From: JAHEEL01 sp963715255
GTDB lineage: Bacteria > Actinomycetota > Acidimicrobiia > Spongiisociales > UBA5794
Reading direction: 5' to 3'
Length of the DNA stretch: 64,000 bases
Assembly (NCBI GenBank): GCA_963715255.1
Contig: CAVQRN010000002.1
Coordinates: 186,001 to 250,000, forward strand
The notes under the pieces were generated by a model. It was given only the letters and a program-made list of their open reading frames with translations, ran no database searches and was not told the origin of the DNA. Positions 8,655 to 17,663 of the stretch are shown piece after piece; within the stretch, counting starts at the first letter, position 1, and each line of letters begins with the position of its first letter. The translations under genes were made by a program, and so were the position numbers.

Positions 8655-10030
8655 TCCCCGTCCTGAGACGCCCGACGCTTCCTTCTCTCAGCGTAGCCCG
8701 GGAACTCCCGCTGAAGCGAACGCTCGATGGCGAGCGCACCGGGAGCGACGTCGTGAGTGATGACGGAGCCTGCGCCCGTGTACGCGTCGTCTCCGATCGT
8801 CAAAGGAGCGATGAGCATCGTGTCAGAGCCGATCTTCACTCGGTCTCCGATCTTGGTCCTGTGCTTCTCGAATCCGTCGTAGTTGACCGTCACGGTGGCT
8901 GCGCCGATGTTCGAGGCTTCTCCGATCGTCGTATCACCGATGTAACTGAGGTGCGGGACCTTGGAGCCGACCCCAACCTGCGAGTTCTTGATCTCGACGA
9001 AAGCACCGGCCTTCGATCCTTCGCGGAGGTCGGCCCCCGGCCTGAGATAGGTGAACGGTCCGACCGTCGCCCCCGATCCGATGACGGCCCCGTCGAGCAC
9101 CGAGAATCGAACGATCGCTCCCGGTGCGATCGACGTGTCCCTGGCATGGACGTTCGGCCCGATCACTGCCCCTGCAGCGACAACCGTGTCACCCTCGAGG
9201 TAGACGTCCGGGTAGATCGTCGCGCAGGGTTGAACCACGACCCCTGCATCGATGTAGACCCGAGAGGGATCGATCATCGCAACACCCTCAGCCATGAGTC
9301 GGTCGTTGATGCGTCGCCTCAGGACCGCCGCGACGCCCGCTAGTTGGGCGTGCGAGTTGACGCCGGTTCCTTCGACCGCATCGGCGACCACGCCGACAAC
9401 CCGACGGCTGTCCGCGTTGAGAATCGCTATCACGTCGGTGAGGTAGTACTCGTCCTGGCTGTTGTCCCGGCCGAGTCGCCCGAGCGCATCGGCAAGGAGT
9501 GCAGCATCGAACGCGTACACGGACGTGTTCACCTCGTCGATGCTGCGTTGTCGGTCGTCGGCGTCGCGGTGTTCGACGATCCCGATAATCTGGTCGCCGC
9601 GGCGTTCGATCCGTCCGTAACCGGTTGGGTCGTCCATCTTCACGGTGAGAACAGTGGCGGCGGCCTGTTGACTTCGGTGGCTCTCGACGACCGACGCGAG
9701 CGTGTCGGATTCGAGCAACGGCATGTCGCCCGGGACGACCAGAACCGTGTCCACGGCATCACCACAGCCACCGAGTCCGACGCGTACCGCATCTCCCGTG
9801 CCGAGTTGAGGTTCCTGAACGACGCTCACAGCCCCGGATGGCAGCGCCTCAACGACTGCATCCGCTCCGTGGCCGATCACAGCAATGATCTCGTCCGCGT
9901 CGAGCGGATCGACTGCCGTCAGCACCCATCCAAGAAGGCTCCGACCGGCGGCTCGGTGGAGTACTTTGGGCAGTTCGGACTTCATTCGCGTGCCCTTGCC
10001 TGCGGCGAGCACGATCACGGCGAGATGCAT
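8651..10030 (-). CDS. glmU: Bifunctional GlmU: GlcNAc-1-phosphate uridyltransferase / GlcN-1-phosphate acetyltransferase
   Basis: Catalyses the last two steps to UDP-N-acetylglucosamine, the precursor of peptidoglycan. The 459-residue protein has the N-terminal uridyltransferase with LAAGKGTRMKSELPKVLH at residues 8-25, then a left-handed beta-helix acetyltransferase domain of hexapeptide repeats. YLRPGADLREGSKAGAFVEI and the NYDG motif match the acetyl-CoA site. ATG 10030 is chosen because a GGAGG lies 5 bases upstream and the protein then begins at the canonical motif. The longer open frame merely runs through tRNA-Gln. Confidence 0.97.
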   Translation of the reverse strand: MHLAVIVLAAGKGTRMKSELPKVLHRAAGRSLLGWVLTAVDPLDADEIIAVIGHGADAVVEALPSGAVSVVQEPQLGTGDAVRVGLGGCGDAVDTVLVVPGDMPLLESDTLASVVESHRSQQAAATVLTVKMDDPTGYGRIERRGDQIIGIVEHRDADDRQRSIDEVNTSVYAFDAALLADALGRLGRDNSQDEYYLTDVIAILNADSRRVVGVVADAVEGTGVNSHAQLAGVAAVLRRRINDRLMAEGVAMIDPSRVYIDAGVVVQPCATIYPDVYLEGDTVVAAGAVIGPNVHARDTSIAPGAIVRFSVLDGAVIGSGATVGPFTYLRPGADLREGSKAGAFVEIKNSQVGVGSKVPHLSYIGDTTIGEASNIGAATVTVNYDGFEKHRTKIGDRVKIGSDTMLIAPLTIGDDAYTGAGSVITHDVAPGALAIERSLQREFPGYAERRKRRASQDGE

Positions 10031-10050
10031 AGAACCTCCAAGGAACTTGG

Positions 10051-10122
10051 CTGGGGGGACAGGACTCGAACCCGTACCGGATGGACCAAAACCACCTGTG
10101 CTACCTGTTACACCACCCCCCA
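10051..10122 (-). tRNA. tRNA-Gln (anticodon UUG)
   Basis: A full cloverleaf reads on the minus strand: acceptor TGGGGGG paired with CCCCCCA, the anticodon loop TTTTGGT carrying TTG (plus-strand positions 10087-10089), and a T-arm with GGTTCGAGTCC. The discriminator is G and a CCA follows in the genome (10048-10050). It lies only 20 bp upstream of glmU, so glmU is probably transcribed through it. Confidence 0.96.
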
Positions 10123-10173
10123 GAGGGGCGAACCGAAGGTTAGACGGCATGAAACGCTTGAGGTCCCCCGAAG

Positions 10174-10306
10174 GGGTAGCGGGGTAGCCGGGTAGCTGAG
10201 TAGCTGAGTACCCGGCTCACGCCCACCGGCTGCCGAGAAGTGGTCCCCACTCCGCTACTCCGCTACTCGCTACCCGCTACTCCGCTACCCCGCTCTCAAC
10301 GATCTC
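10174..10306. repeat. Octamer GTAGC-type array with inverted copy at ispE 3' end
   Basis: The left part (about 10174-10212) is built of octamers of the form NNNGTAGC: GGGGTAGC, GGGGTAGC, CGGGTAGC, TGAGTAGC. The right part (about 10248-10306) is the reverse complement of the same unit, repeated as CCGCTACT and variants. The two halves can pair over more than 30 bases with few mismatches, leaving a loop of about 40 nt. The right half encodes the last residues of IspE and its stop codon (TAG within the GTAG unit). A structured 3' end or terminator for ispE is likely. Confidence 0.85.
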
Positions 10307-11138
10307 CCAACCTCGGTTGATCGGCTCCGCTGCTCTTGCGGAAGTCGCCTCTTCGGGCGCGACCGATACGGCATCTTCTGCTTCTTCGCGAGTCGCGAAG
10401 TAGGCGAACATCGCTGCTCCACTTCCCGTCATCATCACCGGAACGGCCCAACGGTAGGCAAGTTCGGCTCTCCACTCGTCGACGGCTTCGTCGGTCGCGA
10501 CCGCAGCCGGATAGAGGTCATTGGCGAGGGGCGCGTCGTCGCGCAGGGCAGGTGGCAGATCGTTGGCGCCGATCTCCTGGCCCTTCGGACCGTCGAGTTC
10601 ATCCCACGTCCGGTAGACGGTGGCAGTGTCGAGAGCGATCGGCGGGACCACAATGGCGACAGCGAATCCCGTGGCGTCGGGCTGTGGCGACACAGACTCC
10701 CCACGGCCCGTGACGATTGCGGTGCCTCCGACAACGGCGAACGGAACGTCGGAACCGAGATCTACAGCGATCCTGCGTAGGTCATCGAACGACACGGAGA
10801 AGCGTCGGGCCGACAGGTTGAGTGCCGCAGCGGCATCGGCGCTTCCGCCGCCGAGACCTGCGGGTGACGGAATCCGCTTGGTCAGGACGACCCGTGTCGG
10901 CCGAGAGCCGCTGCCGGCTCCCCACCGCGGCCGCAACTGCTCTCCATGCGAGATTGGTCTCGTCCTGTGGCGCTCCCCCACCCGGAACCTCGATGCGGTC
11001 CTCGTCTGCGTCTTCGACCGTGATGTCGTCGCGCCAGTCGATGGATTGGAAGACACCACGAAGCGGGTGATATCCGTTGGCGTCTCGCGATCGAATCCGG
11101 AGACCGAGGTTGATCTTGGCATAGGCACGGGCTCTCAC
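10277..11138 (-). CDS. ispE: 4-diphosphocytidyl-2-C-methyl-D-erythritol kinase (one frameshift)
   Basis: GHMP kinase of the non-mevalonate isoprenoid pathway. The N-terminal part (ARAYAKINLGLRI) starts at GTG 11138, which overlaps the rsmA stop as GTGA. The C-terminal part holds the ATP-binding PSPAGLGGGSADAAAAL. The two parts lie in different frames joined at the four-C run 10920-10923; three C restores a continuous protein of about 286 residues. The gene is essential and both halves are well conserved, so I read this as an indel error. The rsmA-ispE order is standard in Actinobacteria. Confidence 0.93.
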
Positions 11139-11929
11139 GCACCCACCTCCGCTGCAATCGTCACGAAGTCGCCCGGTGAAAGGTCCTCTGGGCGAAGCGT
11201 TGGATCGATTCCGCATCGCTCGAGGACCGGGACGGTATTGGGAACGATGCCGGCGAGACTCCGACGCAGCATCTTCCTGCGCTGTCCGAAGGCTGCGGTC
11301 GCGAGTTCGATGGCTCGCTCCGCCCCCTCCGGGGCACGGTGTCGCACGAGTTCGATCACGGCTGATTCGACCGCAGGAGTCGGATAGAAGACACTTGGCG
11401 GCGCGGTGAACGCAACCGATCCCGAAGCGTGGAGGGCGGTGACGACCGAAGGGATGCCGTACCCACGCGATCCAGGACCCGCGAGGAGGCGATCGGCGAC
11501 CTCGCGTTGCACCATGATCACGAACCGATCGATGTCGGGCACGTGCCTCAGCGCATCGAGGACGATCCCGGTGCCGACGTTGTACGGGAGATTGGCAACG
11601 AGAGACCACGGACCGTCTGCGAGATCGCCACGGAGGTCGACGTGGCTGGCGTCTGCGTGTCGAATCTCGACGTTGGGCAGGTCGCCGACGGATTCTTCGA
11701 GCACCCGGACAAGGCCTGCGTCGATCTCATAGACGACCACTCGGGCACCGGTTGCAGCGAGTGCACCGGTCAGCGTCCCGGTCCCACCACCGATCTCCAC
11801 GACGCTCGACTCGGGTGAGACATCCGCCAGTCGCACGATCCGTCGGATCACATTCGGATCGACCAGGAAGTTCTGCCCATATGACTGGTTCGGATGGAGA
11901 CCGTGCTGAGCGAGGAGGCTCCGGATCAT
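11135..11929 (-). CDS. rsmA: 16S rRNA (adenine1518-N6/adenine1519-N6)-dimethyltransferase
   Basis: KsgA-type enzyme that dimethylates two adjacent adenines near the 3' end of 16S rRNA during late 30S assembly. It has NQSYGQNFLVDPNVI near the N-terminus, the SAM motif VVEIGGGTGTLTGAL and the catalytic NLPYN motif. ATG 11929 is chosen because a GGGAGGG ribosome site lies just upstream; the longer open frame reaches into tatD without homology. That gives 264 residues, normal for KsgA. Confidence 0.96.
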   Translation of the reverse strand: MIRSLLAQHGLHPNQSYGQNFLVDPNVIRRIVRLADVSPESSVVEIGGGTGTLTGALAATGARVVVYEIDAGLVRVLEESVGDLPNVEIRHADASHVDLRGDLADGPWSLVANLPYNVGTGIVLDALRHVPDIDRFVIMVQREVADRLLAGPGSRGYGIPSVVTALHASGSVAFTAPPSVFYPTPAVESAVIELVRHRAPEGAERAIELATAAFGQRRKMLRRSLAGIVPNTVPVLERCGIDPTLRPEDLSPGDFVTIAAEVGA

Positions 11930-11951
11930 CGCCCTCCCCTGCGGACCTGGC

Positions 11952-12713
11952 TCATCCACTCGGCGCTCCAAAGACGCGAGTCGAGTTTTCGGAGGTGATG
12001 CGGGCGGCATCCTCTTCGGCCATGCCCCAGATCTCCGAGAGCGCGATGCCGTTGAGGATCGACCATTCGGGCCGGTTGGTCTCGCCTCGATGTGGCTCAG
12101 GAGTCAGGTACGGGGTATCGGTCTCCACGAGGGTACGTTCCGGTGGAGCTTCTGCAGCGCCGAGCCGTACGGTGTCCCCTGTGGTGTAGGTGATCGGTCC
12201 GGCGAATGAGAAGGTTGCACCGAGTTCCCGAAACCGTTTCGTCCATCGGGGGCCGCCCGTCCAGCAGTGAAGGACCGCCTTCTCGCCCAGATCCGCCTCA
12301 CCGAGAATCTCGTAGACGTCGGCGAAGGAGTCCCTGGTGTGGACGATCACCGGTTTGCCGATGTCGGAAGCGAGTTGAACCTGGTCCCGGAATGCCCGTC
12401 GCTGATCATCGCGGGGCGACAGATCCCGGTAGTAGTCGAGTCCCACTTCGCCGATGGCAGCGGCCTCGACGGCAAGCGCGGAGATCTTCAGCTGCTCTTC
12501 GTCCCAACGCTCAGCATCATGAGGATGAAGGCCGGCCGCCCACAGCACCCGGTCAGGTCGATCTGCAGCGAGTCGGCGCGCCTGAAGACTTGTCTCGAGA
12601 TCGACACCGGGGACGAGCAACCACTCGATCCCCGCATCAATGGCCCGATCGACCGCACCGAGCGGGTCGTCGAGCATGAAGACGTGGCAGTGGCTATCAA
12701 CCCAGGTCGTCAT
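11952..12713 (-). CDS. tatD: TatD family metal-dependent deoxyribonuclease
   Basis: TIM-barrel hydrolase of the TatD/YcfH family, a 3'-5' exonuclease or DNA-repair nuclease in studied members. Metal ligands are visible: DSHCH at residues 6-10, the Glu of AIGEVGLDYYRD, the His of VIVHTRD, HCWTG, and the Asp of VETDTPYL. The protein is 253 residues, typical. ATG 12713 begins MTTWVDSHCH; the longer frame is unsupported. It sits 7 bp after metG, and metG-tatD-rsmA-ispE is a widely conserved cluster. Confidence 0.94.
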   Translation of the reverse strand: MTTWVDSHCHVFMLDDPLGAVDRAIDAGIEWLLVPGVDLETSLQARRLAADRPDRVLWAAGLHPHDAERWDEEQLKISALAVEAAAIGEVGLDYYRDLSPRDDQRRAFRDQVQLASDIGKPVIVHTRDSFADVYEILGEADLGEKAVLHCWTGGPRWTKRFRELGATFSFAGPITYTTGDTVRLGAAEAPPERTLVETDTPYLTPEPHRGETNRPEWSILNGIALSEIWGMAEEDAARITSENSTRVFGAPSG

Positions 12714-12720
12714 CGAGACC

Positions 12721-14382
12721 TCACTCGTCGTCGGCGAACGGCTCCATCTTGGCGTACATCGGTCCGAGTTCACCCAGGTGGGTAGCGGCCGGGATCGTCG
12801 GGCGTGCCCACGATGGTCCATGCTCCCCCATCGGCACCGAGCACGCTTCGAGGAGTTTCACCGACGTGAACGGGAGGTACGGGTAGAGGGCGACGGCGAT
12901 GCCGGCAATGGCATCCATGGCGACGCCCAGCGTCGTTCCCGTTCGGGCCGAATCGGTCTTCGCCGTCTTCCACGGCTCGCGTTCATTGAGATAGACGTTG
13001 ACGGTCTGTGCACCGGCCATCGCCCGCTGGAGTCCCGCACGGAGCTTCACGTCGGAGATAAGCCGACCGACCTCGGCGAGGGTGTCATCGACGGACCCGA
13101 TCAGCGCCTCGTCCTGCTCATCGAGACCGACCTGCTCTTGTGTGACCCCATCGAAGTAGCGTCCCGTCATCGCGACGACCCGGTTGACGAGGTTTCCCCA
13201 GGTCGCGACGAGTTCGTCGTTGACTCGACGGATCATGTTCTCGTCCGAGATGTCGGTGTCGTTGTTCTCCGGGAAGTTGATGGCGACCGCATACCGGAGC
13301 GCGTCCGGCTCAAAGTGGTCGATGTACCACGAAATCGACCGGCCGACGCCGCGACTGGCGGATCCCTTCTCGCCGCTGAAGGTGATGAACTGGTTCGCCG
13401 GCACATCGGTCGGCAGGTTCAGTCCGCCATAGCCCATCAACAGCGCAGGCCAGTAGACGGCGTGGAACGGAATGTTGTCCTTGCCGATGAAGTAGTAGCT
13501 CTCGGCGTCGGGGTTCTCCCACCAGTCCTTCCACGCGTCGGGTTCGCCGCGCAGCCTGGCCCATTCCTTGGCCGCCGATAGGTAGCCCATGACGGCCTCC
13601 CACCAGACGTATATCGACTTTCCCGGACCGAGATCGTCGACGGGCAGCGGGATTCCCCACTCCAGATCACGGGTGAAGGCGCGATCGTGAAGACCGTCTT
13701 CGACCATCCCGATCGCGAAATTGATCACATGGGGACGCCAGCCTTCGCGGGATCGGAGCCACTCGAGCAGGGGCTCCTGGACCGCGGAGAGCTTCCAGTT
13801 GAAATGCTCGGTCTCACGCCGCACGGGTGTCGTCTCAGATAGTTTCGATCGGGGATCGACGAGATCGATCGGATCGAGCGTTCTGCCGCAGTTGTCGCAC
13901 TGGTCCCCGCGAGCGTCGAGGTATCCGCAGTGGGGACAGGTCCCTTCGATGTATCGATCGGGGAGGAAGCGGCCGGCTTCCTCGTCGTAGAACTGCTCGG
14001 TCGTCTCCCGATAGAGGTACCCGTTGTCGAGCAGGCGCAAGAAGAAGTCCTGGGCAACCTCCCGGTGGGTGTCGGTTCCAGTGGTCGTGTAGAGGTCGTA
14101 GGTGAACCCGAGGTCCTCCCAGTTCTGTGCGATCTCGGCGTGGTAGCGATCAACGATCTCGGCGGGGCTGACGCCCTCTTCGTCGGCGCGCACGGTGATC
14201 GGTGTCCCATGGACGTCGCTGCCTGAGACCATCAGAACCCGATCACCGGCGGCGCGGTGGTAGCGGGCGAAGACGTCCGGGGGCAGGTACGCGCCGCCGA
14301 GATGACCCAGGTGCCGGGACCCGCTTGCGTATGGCCAGGCCACGGCGACCAGGATGTACTTGGAGTTGTTGATGTCGGTCAC
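12721..14382 (-). CDS. metG: Methionyl-tRNA synthetase
   Basis: Class I synthetase charging tRNA-Met, 553 residues from GTG 14382. The HIGH motif appears as SRHLGHLGG. A four-Cys zinc knuckle (CPHC ... CDNC) is in the connective domain. The anticodon-binding helical domain is present, with no C-terminal EMAP domain. The KMSKS loop is atypical: the sequence reads GEKGSASRG where most relatives have K-x-S-K-S. It heads the minus-strand run and is divergent from the AbrB gene with 125 bp between, where its promoter should lie. Confidence 0.95.
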   Translation of the reverse strand: MTDINNSKYILVAVAWPYASGSRHLGHLGGAYLPPDVFARYHRAAGDRVLMVSGSDVHGTPITVRADEEGVSPAEIVDRYHAEIAQNWEDLGFTYDLYTTTGTDTHREVAQDFFLRLLDNGYLYRETTEQFYDEEAGRFLPDRYIEGTCPHCGYLDARGDQCDNCGRTLDPIDLVDPRSKLSETTPVRRETEHFNWKLSAVQEPLLEWLRSREGWRPHVINFAIGMVEDGLHDRAFTRDLEWGIPLPVDDLGPGKSIYVWWEAVMGYLSAAKEWARLRGEPDAWKDWWENPDAESYYFIGKDNIPFHAVYWPALLMGYGGLNLPTDVPANQFITFSGEKGSASRGVGRSISWYIDHFEPDALRYAVAINFPENNDTDISDENMIRRVNDELVATWGNLVNRVVAMTGRYFDGVTQEQVGLDEQDEALIGSVDDTLAEVGRLISDVKLRAGLQRAMAGAQTVNVYLNEREPWKTAKTDSARTGTTLGVAMDAIAGIAVALYPYLPFTSVKLLEACSVPMGEHGPSWARPTIPAATHLGELGPMYAKMEPFADDE

Positions 14383-14507
14383 AGTCGTGCGATGGTAGCG
14401 CCGCGACCCGGATTCAGGTTCGAGACGAACGGCTGAGCGACCTGAGCGCACCGGTACACTCGATCGCGATTGGTCGATCGGCACCCGATGCTGATGGAGG
14501 TTCGCCG

Positions 14508-14747
14508 TTGGATCCCGTGATAGTTCGCAAGATCGATGACCTCGGCCGCATCGTGGTACCGGCCGAGACCCGTCGCCTGTTCAACATCCACGAAGGCGAT
14601 GAACTCGAGATCGGCGTTGAGAACGACTCGATCGTGATTCGCAAGCTCGAAGCAAGCTGTGTGTTCTGCGGTTCCGTCGAATCGGTCTCCGCGTTCAAGG
14701 GTCGTGGCGTGTGTGGGGAGTGCCGCCACTCTCTGACCGCCGGCTAG
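14508..14747 (+). CDS. AbrB/SpoVT-type DNA-binding regulator with zinc-finger tail
   Basis: 79-residue transcription regulator. Residues 1-48 form a swapped-hairpin AbrB domain (RKIDDLGRIVVPAETRR). The tail has two CxxC pairs (CVFC and CGEC, 17 apart), probably binding zinc, as in some clostridial and actinobacterial AbrB-like proteins. The start is a TTG six bases after GGAGG. It is divergent from metG, and its last 53 bp overlap the 3' end of rsmI on the other strand. Targets are unknown; it may control metG or itself. Confidence 0.85.
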   Translation: MDPVIVRKIDDLGRIVVPAETRRLFNIHEGDELEIGVENDSIVIRKLEASCVFCGSVESVSAFKGRGVCGECRHSLTAG

Positions 14748-15577
14748 CAGCCCGGGTCGCCAGTGCCGCCTCGTAGAGTGCCCGGCGGGATATCCCGGTC
14801 TCTTCCGCTACGTCCCGCACTGCGTTGGAGAGTCGCTCGCCGTCTTCCATGCGCTTGACCACCGCACCGAGCGCCGCCGATAGGTCGGGGAGTGATTTGG
14901 GACCGGGCTCGACGACCAGGGTGAACTCTCCCCTGGGCTCAACTTCGGTGGTCCAGCGGTGAACAGCCTCGTCGAGGGTGCCGGTCCAGATCTCCTCGTG
15001 CAATTTGGTGATCTCTCTGGCGACAACGACTATCCGATCGCCGCCCGCGGCAGTTGCGAGGTCGGCGAGATCTTTCGTGACGCGGCTCGGCGCGGAGAAC
15101 AACACGACCGGTCGTTCATCCAGTGCAGTCTCCTCGATCCGGCGACTGCGATCCTCTCCACTGCGCGGCAGGAATCCTTCGAAGACGAACCGATCCCCCC
15201 CGAGACCCGCGACGGCAATGGCCGACGTGACGGCACTCGGACCTGGTACGACGGAGACGATGGCACCCACGGAACGCGCGGCCCGGACGGCCGCGACACC
15301 CGGATCCGATACGGCCGGCATCCCGGCGTCGCTCACGAGAGCGATCGTCTCCCCTCGTTCGAGCCGGGAACGGATTTCGACCGTTCTCTCACCTTCGTTT
15401 CCGAGAAAGAACGACCGCAGTTGCCGCGGTGATACCGAGTCGCTCGAGGAGCTTCCCCGTTCGCCGCGTGTCCTCGGCGAACACCACGTCCGCGGCAGCA
15501 AGCGTTTGCTGCAGCCGCGGAGAGGCGTCGTCGAGATTCCCAATCGGGGTGGCGCAAATGATGAGGCGTCCGGTCAC
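14695..15577 (-). CDS. rsmI: 16S rRNA (cytidine1402-2'-O)-methyltransferase (one frameshift)
   Basis: Tetrapyrrole-methylase-fold enzyme that 2'-O-methylates C1402 in the decoding centre. The N-terminal frame begins at GTG 15577 with CATPIGNLDDASPR and AEDTRRTGKLLERLG. The C-terminal frame has LVSDAGMPAVSDPG and VVPGPSAVTSAIAVAGL. The two join near 15426-15433, where removing one base restores a single protein of about 294 residues. The GTG overlaps the DUF192 stop as GTGA. The C-terminus overlaps the convergent AbrB gene. Confidence 0.92.
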
Positions 15578-15870
15578 GACACGGAGGATGGCAGAACCAC
15601 AAGCCTCGTGCCCGTATCCGGCCCCGGCGTTCCAAACGGCAGTTCGAGAATCCACACTCCCCGTGCGGGAGTCCGGCGCCCCGACATGAGGATGTCTTGG
15701 TAGACCACCATCCCATCACCATCAAGGTGAACGACTCTCAGCGGCTTGCGGCACCCGTACGCATGCACCGACGAGGACCGGATAAGCAAACCACCTGTCC
15801 TCTTGCGTCGGACGCCTACCAGCCGATCGGTGAACGATGACGCGCGACGACTACCGGCGGCGACCTCCAC
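15574..15870 (-). CDS. DUF192 family protein
   Basis: About 98 residues from GTG 15870. The pattern DRLVG...GGLLIRSSSVHAYGC...VVHLDGDGMVV...WILELPFG matches DUF192, a small beta-rich domain with an invariant His/Gly segment and unknown function. No signal peptide is evident at this start. Its stop overlaps the rsmI start, so the two are probably co-translated. The open frame upstream of 15870 crosses the bL37 gene antisense and is not real. Confidence 0.65.
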   Translation of the reverse strand: MEVAAGSRRASSFTDRLVGVRRKRTGGLLIRSSSVHAYGCRKPLRVVHLDGDGMVVYQDILMSGRRTPARGVWILELPFGTPGPDTGTRLVVLPSSVS

Positions 15871-15939
15871 GATCCGACGGCAAGCGTCACCGGCCCCCTT
15901 GCCCGGTACGGGCGGTCTCCTGGTACGATCCCGCTCACT

Positions 15940-16023
15940 ATGGCAAAGGCAAAACGACGCAAGCTCCGCGCACGCCGCAGCAAGGCGAACCACGGCCGCA
16001 AGCCCAACGCGGGCCGCGGTTGA
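15940..16023 (+). CDS. 50S ribosomal protein bL37
   Basis: A 27-residue, very basic protein: MAKAKRRKLRARRSKANHG followed by RKPNAGRG. It matches the tiny actinobacterial large-subunit protein bL37, whose members share the basic N-terminus and the ANHGKRPN-type ending. There is no Shine-Dalgarno sequence, but a TACGAT -10-like hexamer at 15924-15929 lies only ten bases before the ATG, suggesting a very short leader. It is divergent from DUF192. Downstream to 16251 no further gene is visible. Confidence 0.85.
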   Translation: MAKAKRRKLRARRSKANHGRKPNAGRG

Positions 16024-16251
16024 TCACGCCTTTCAGCCGTCTGCTGTTCTGATCCCCCGAACCGGACCCCGTGACTGACACGCGTCATGGGTGACACCGT
16101 ACGTTCGCCGACGCGTTCGGGCTAGAGCGTTGATCGATCGAACTCGTCAGCCACCACTCGTGAGCTGTGAACTCCGCTGCCGGCCACCGGCTACTGGCAA
16201 ATCAAACGTAGCTCCGCCGAGTATCGAGGTGAGTGCAACGAGTGCAGCGCG
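16024..16251. other. Non-coding gap after bL37
   Basis: No coding sequence is supported. Just downstream (minus sense) of the lipoprotein stop there are weak short-period repeats, for example CCAGTAG, CCGGTGG and CCGGCAG near 16175-16200. This is the faintest member of the post-stop repeat class seen elsewhere in the window. Confidence 0.4.
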
Positions 16252-17626
16252 TCAGATGCCGAGTTGTTGGCGCATCTCTTCGCCGGCCGTCTTGTCCGTT
16301 GACACGATCCAGTAGATGGCGTCGTCGATGCGGTCGATGAACGAGTAGACCCGACCCTGGCGATACAGCAGACCACCTGCCGACTCCTCGGCCGGACCTG
16401 CGTCCATTGAATCGCGGATGTGGACGATCAAGGCATTGGCGAGTTCTTCGGCATCGCGTTCGGAGTCGCCGACGTAGGACATCGCCATTGCGACGTCTCC
16501 CCCACCGCGAGAACACACGGTAGGTGTCGTTCCCCCATCCGGCGGCCGCTTGGGTTGCCTCACCGGGAAGCACACTCTCGTCGAGGACCAGCCGCAAACC
16601 CCACTCGCCGAACGTCGCTTCATCGTGAAGATCCCACCCAGCGAGATCCACGGTCAGCAGCGCCAGATCCCGCGGCGGCTCGCGGCGGCTGTACTTCGCG
16701 ACATCGAGGATCTGCTCCGTCGTCTCTGGTGGTGCTTGATATGCGTCGTCAACGGCGGCGAGGCCACCGGCTGAGACGATCGCATCCACGAAGACGAGCC
16801 CCTGGTCGTATGGGAACGTGAGATCGGCCTGCATCCACCCCGGGATCGAATCGAGAACCGACGAGTCGTAGCTCAGTGCCTCGGTGGCCGCTTGAACTGC
16901 TTCGAGCGGACTCATGCCCTCCATGTAGACGAACTGGGAGCGGGTTGCATCACCCTCGATGAGCGCTTGGAACGCCGATGCATCGTCGCCCGTGCCGTCG
17001 TCGATGAGCACGTCATACTCGTCGTTGAAGTCGAAGTGCTGGTCGGTGAGCGCGTGCACGAGTTCGTGGAGCACGGTGATCTTCTGAAGTTGCGTGAAAC
17101 CATCCGGTGCGGCAGGGACGACCATCTCTTCGGCATCGCCGTCGTAGAAGCCGGCGACCTGTTCCGCGTACAGATCGATCAGCAGCGTGTAGAGATCGGT
17201 CCCGGGGCTCAGCATCCCGAGCATGGAGAAGAAGGCGCTGTCAACGTTCAACTCCTCCTCGTCGAGGTCTTCGGCGACAAGGTCGGCGACTCGTTGCGAG
17301 AACTCGGCGTCATCGAGGATGACGACGGTCGGGGTCGCAATGAACGGGATGCCGCGGACCTGCTCAGCTTCGATCATCAGCTTGGCGAGTTCAGCGCGCA
17401 TCTCTTCGGCGATCGCCGGATCGATCGACTCCGATGCCGTTCCCGGTATGGAGATCGGGACGGTGGGAGTCTCCGTTGTGGTCGTGCTCTGTATTTCGAG
17501 CGTAGATGTGGTGGCCAGCGTTGAGCTTGTCGTGGTCGGGTCCGCCGCCGGGCTGCACGCCGCGGCGATCAGAGAAAGGACAAGAACGAGTCCAGCGAGA
17601 GGGCGAAGCGTCTGAAACCGGTGCAT
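16252..17626 (-). CDS. Secreted lipoprotein with HExxH zinc-peptidase motif (one frameshift)
   Basis: About 457 residues. It starts with a lipoprotein signal (LVLVLSLIAAACSP, lipobox Cys near residue 24), then a Thr/Ser-rich linker. A globular domain follows with TVLHELVHALTDQHFDF, a gluzincin-like HExxH site, and an aspartate-rich EGDATRSQFVYMEG segment that may carry the third ligand. The frame breaks at the five-C run 16499-16503; four C restores the C-terminal tail ending ...EEMRQQLGI. It is probably an extracytoplasmic metallopeptidase-like protein anchored to the membrane. Substrate unknown. It is downstream of glgC on the same strand with 37 bp between. Confidence 0.8.
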
Positions 17627-17663
17627 GCGTCGGAGGCTACCGCTTCGGTCGACAAACGCTGGT

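Noticed and set aside
10031..10150. N-terminal extension of GlmU
   Set aside because: The extension reads through tRNA-Gln; a good ribosome site and the family start lie at 10030.
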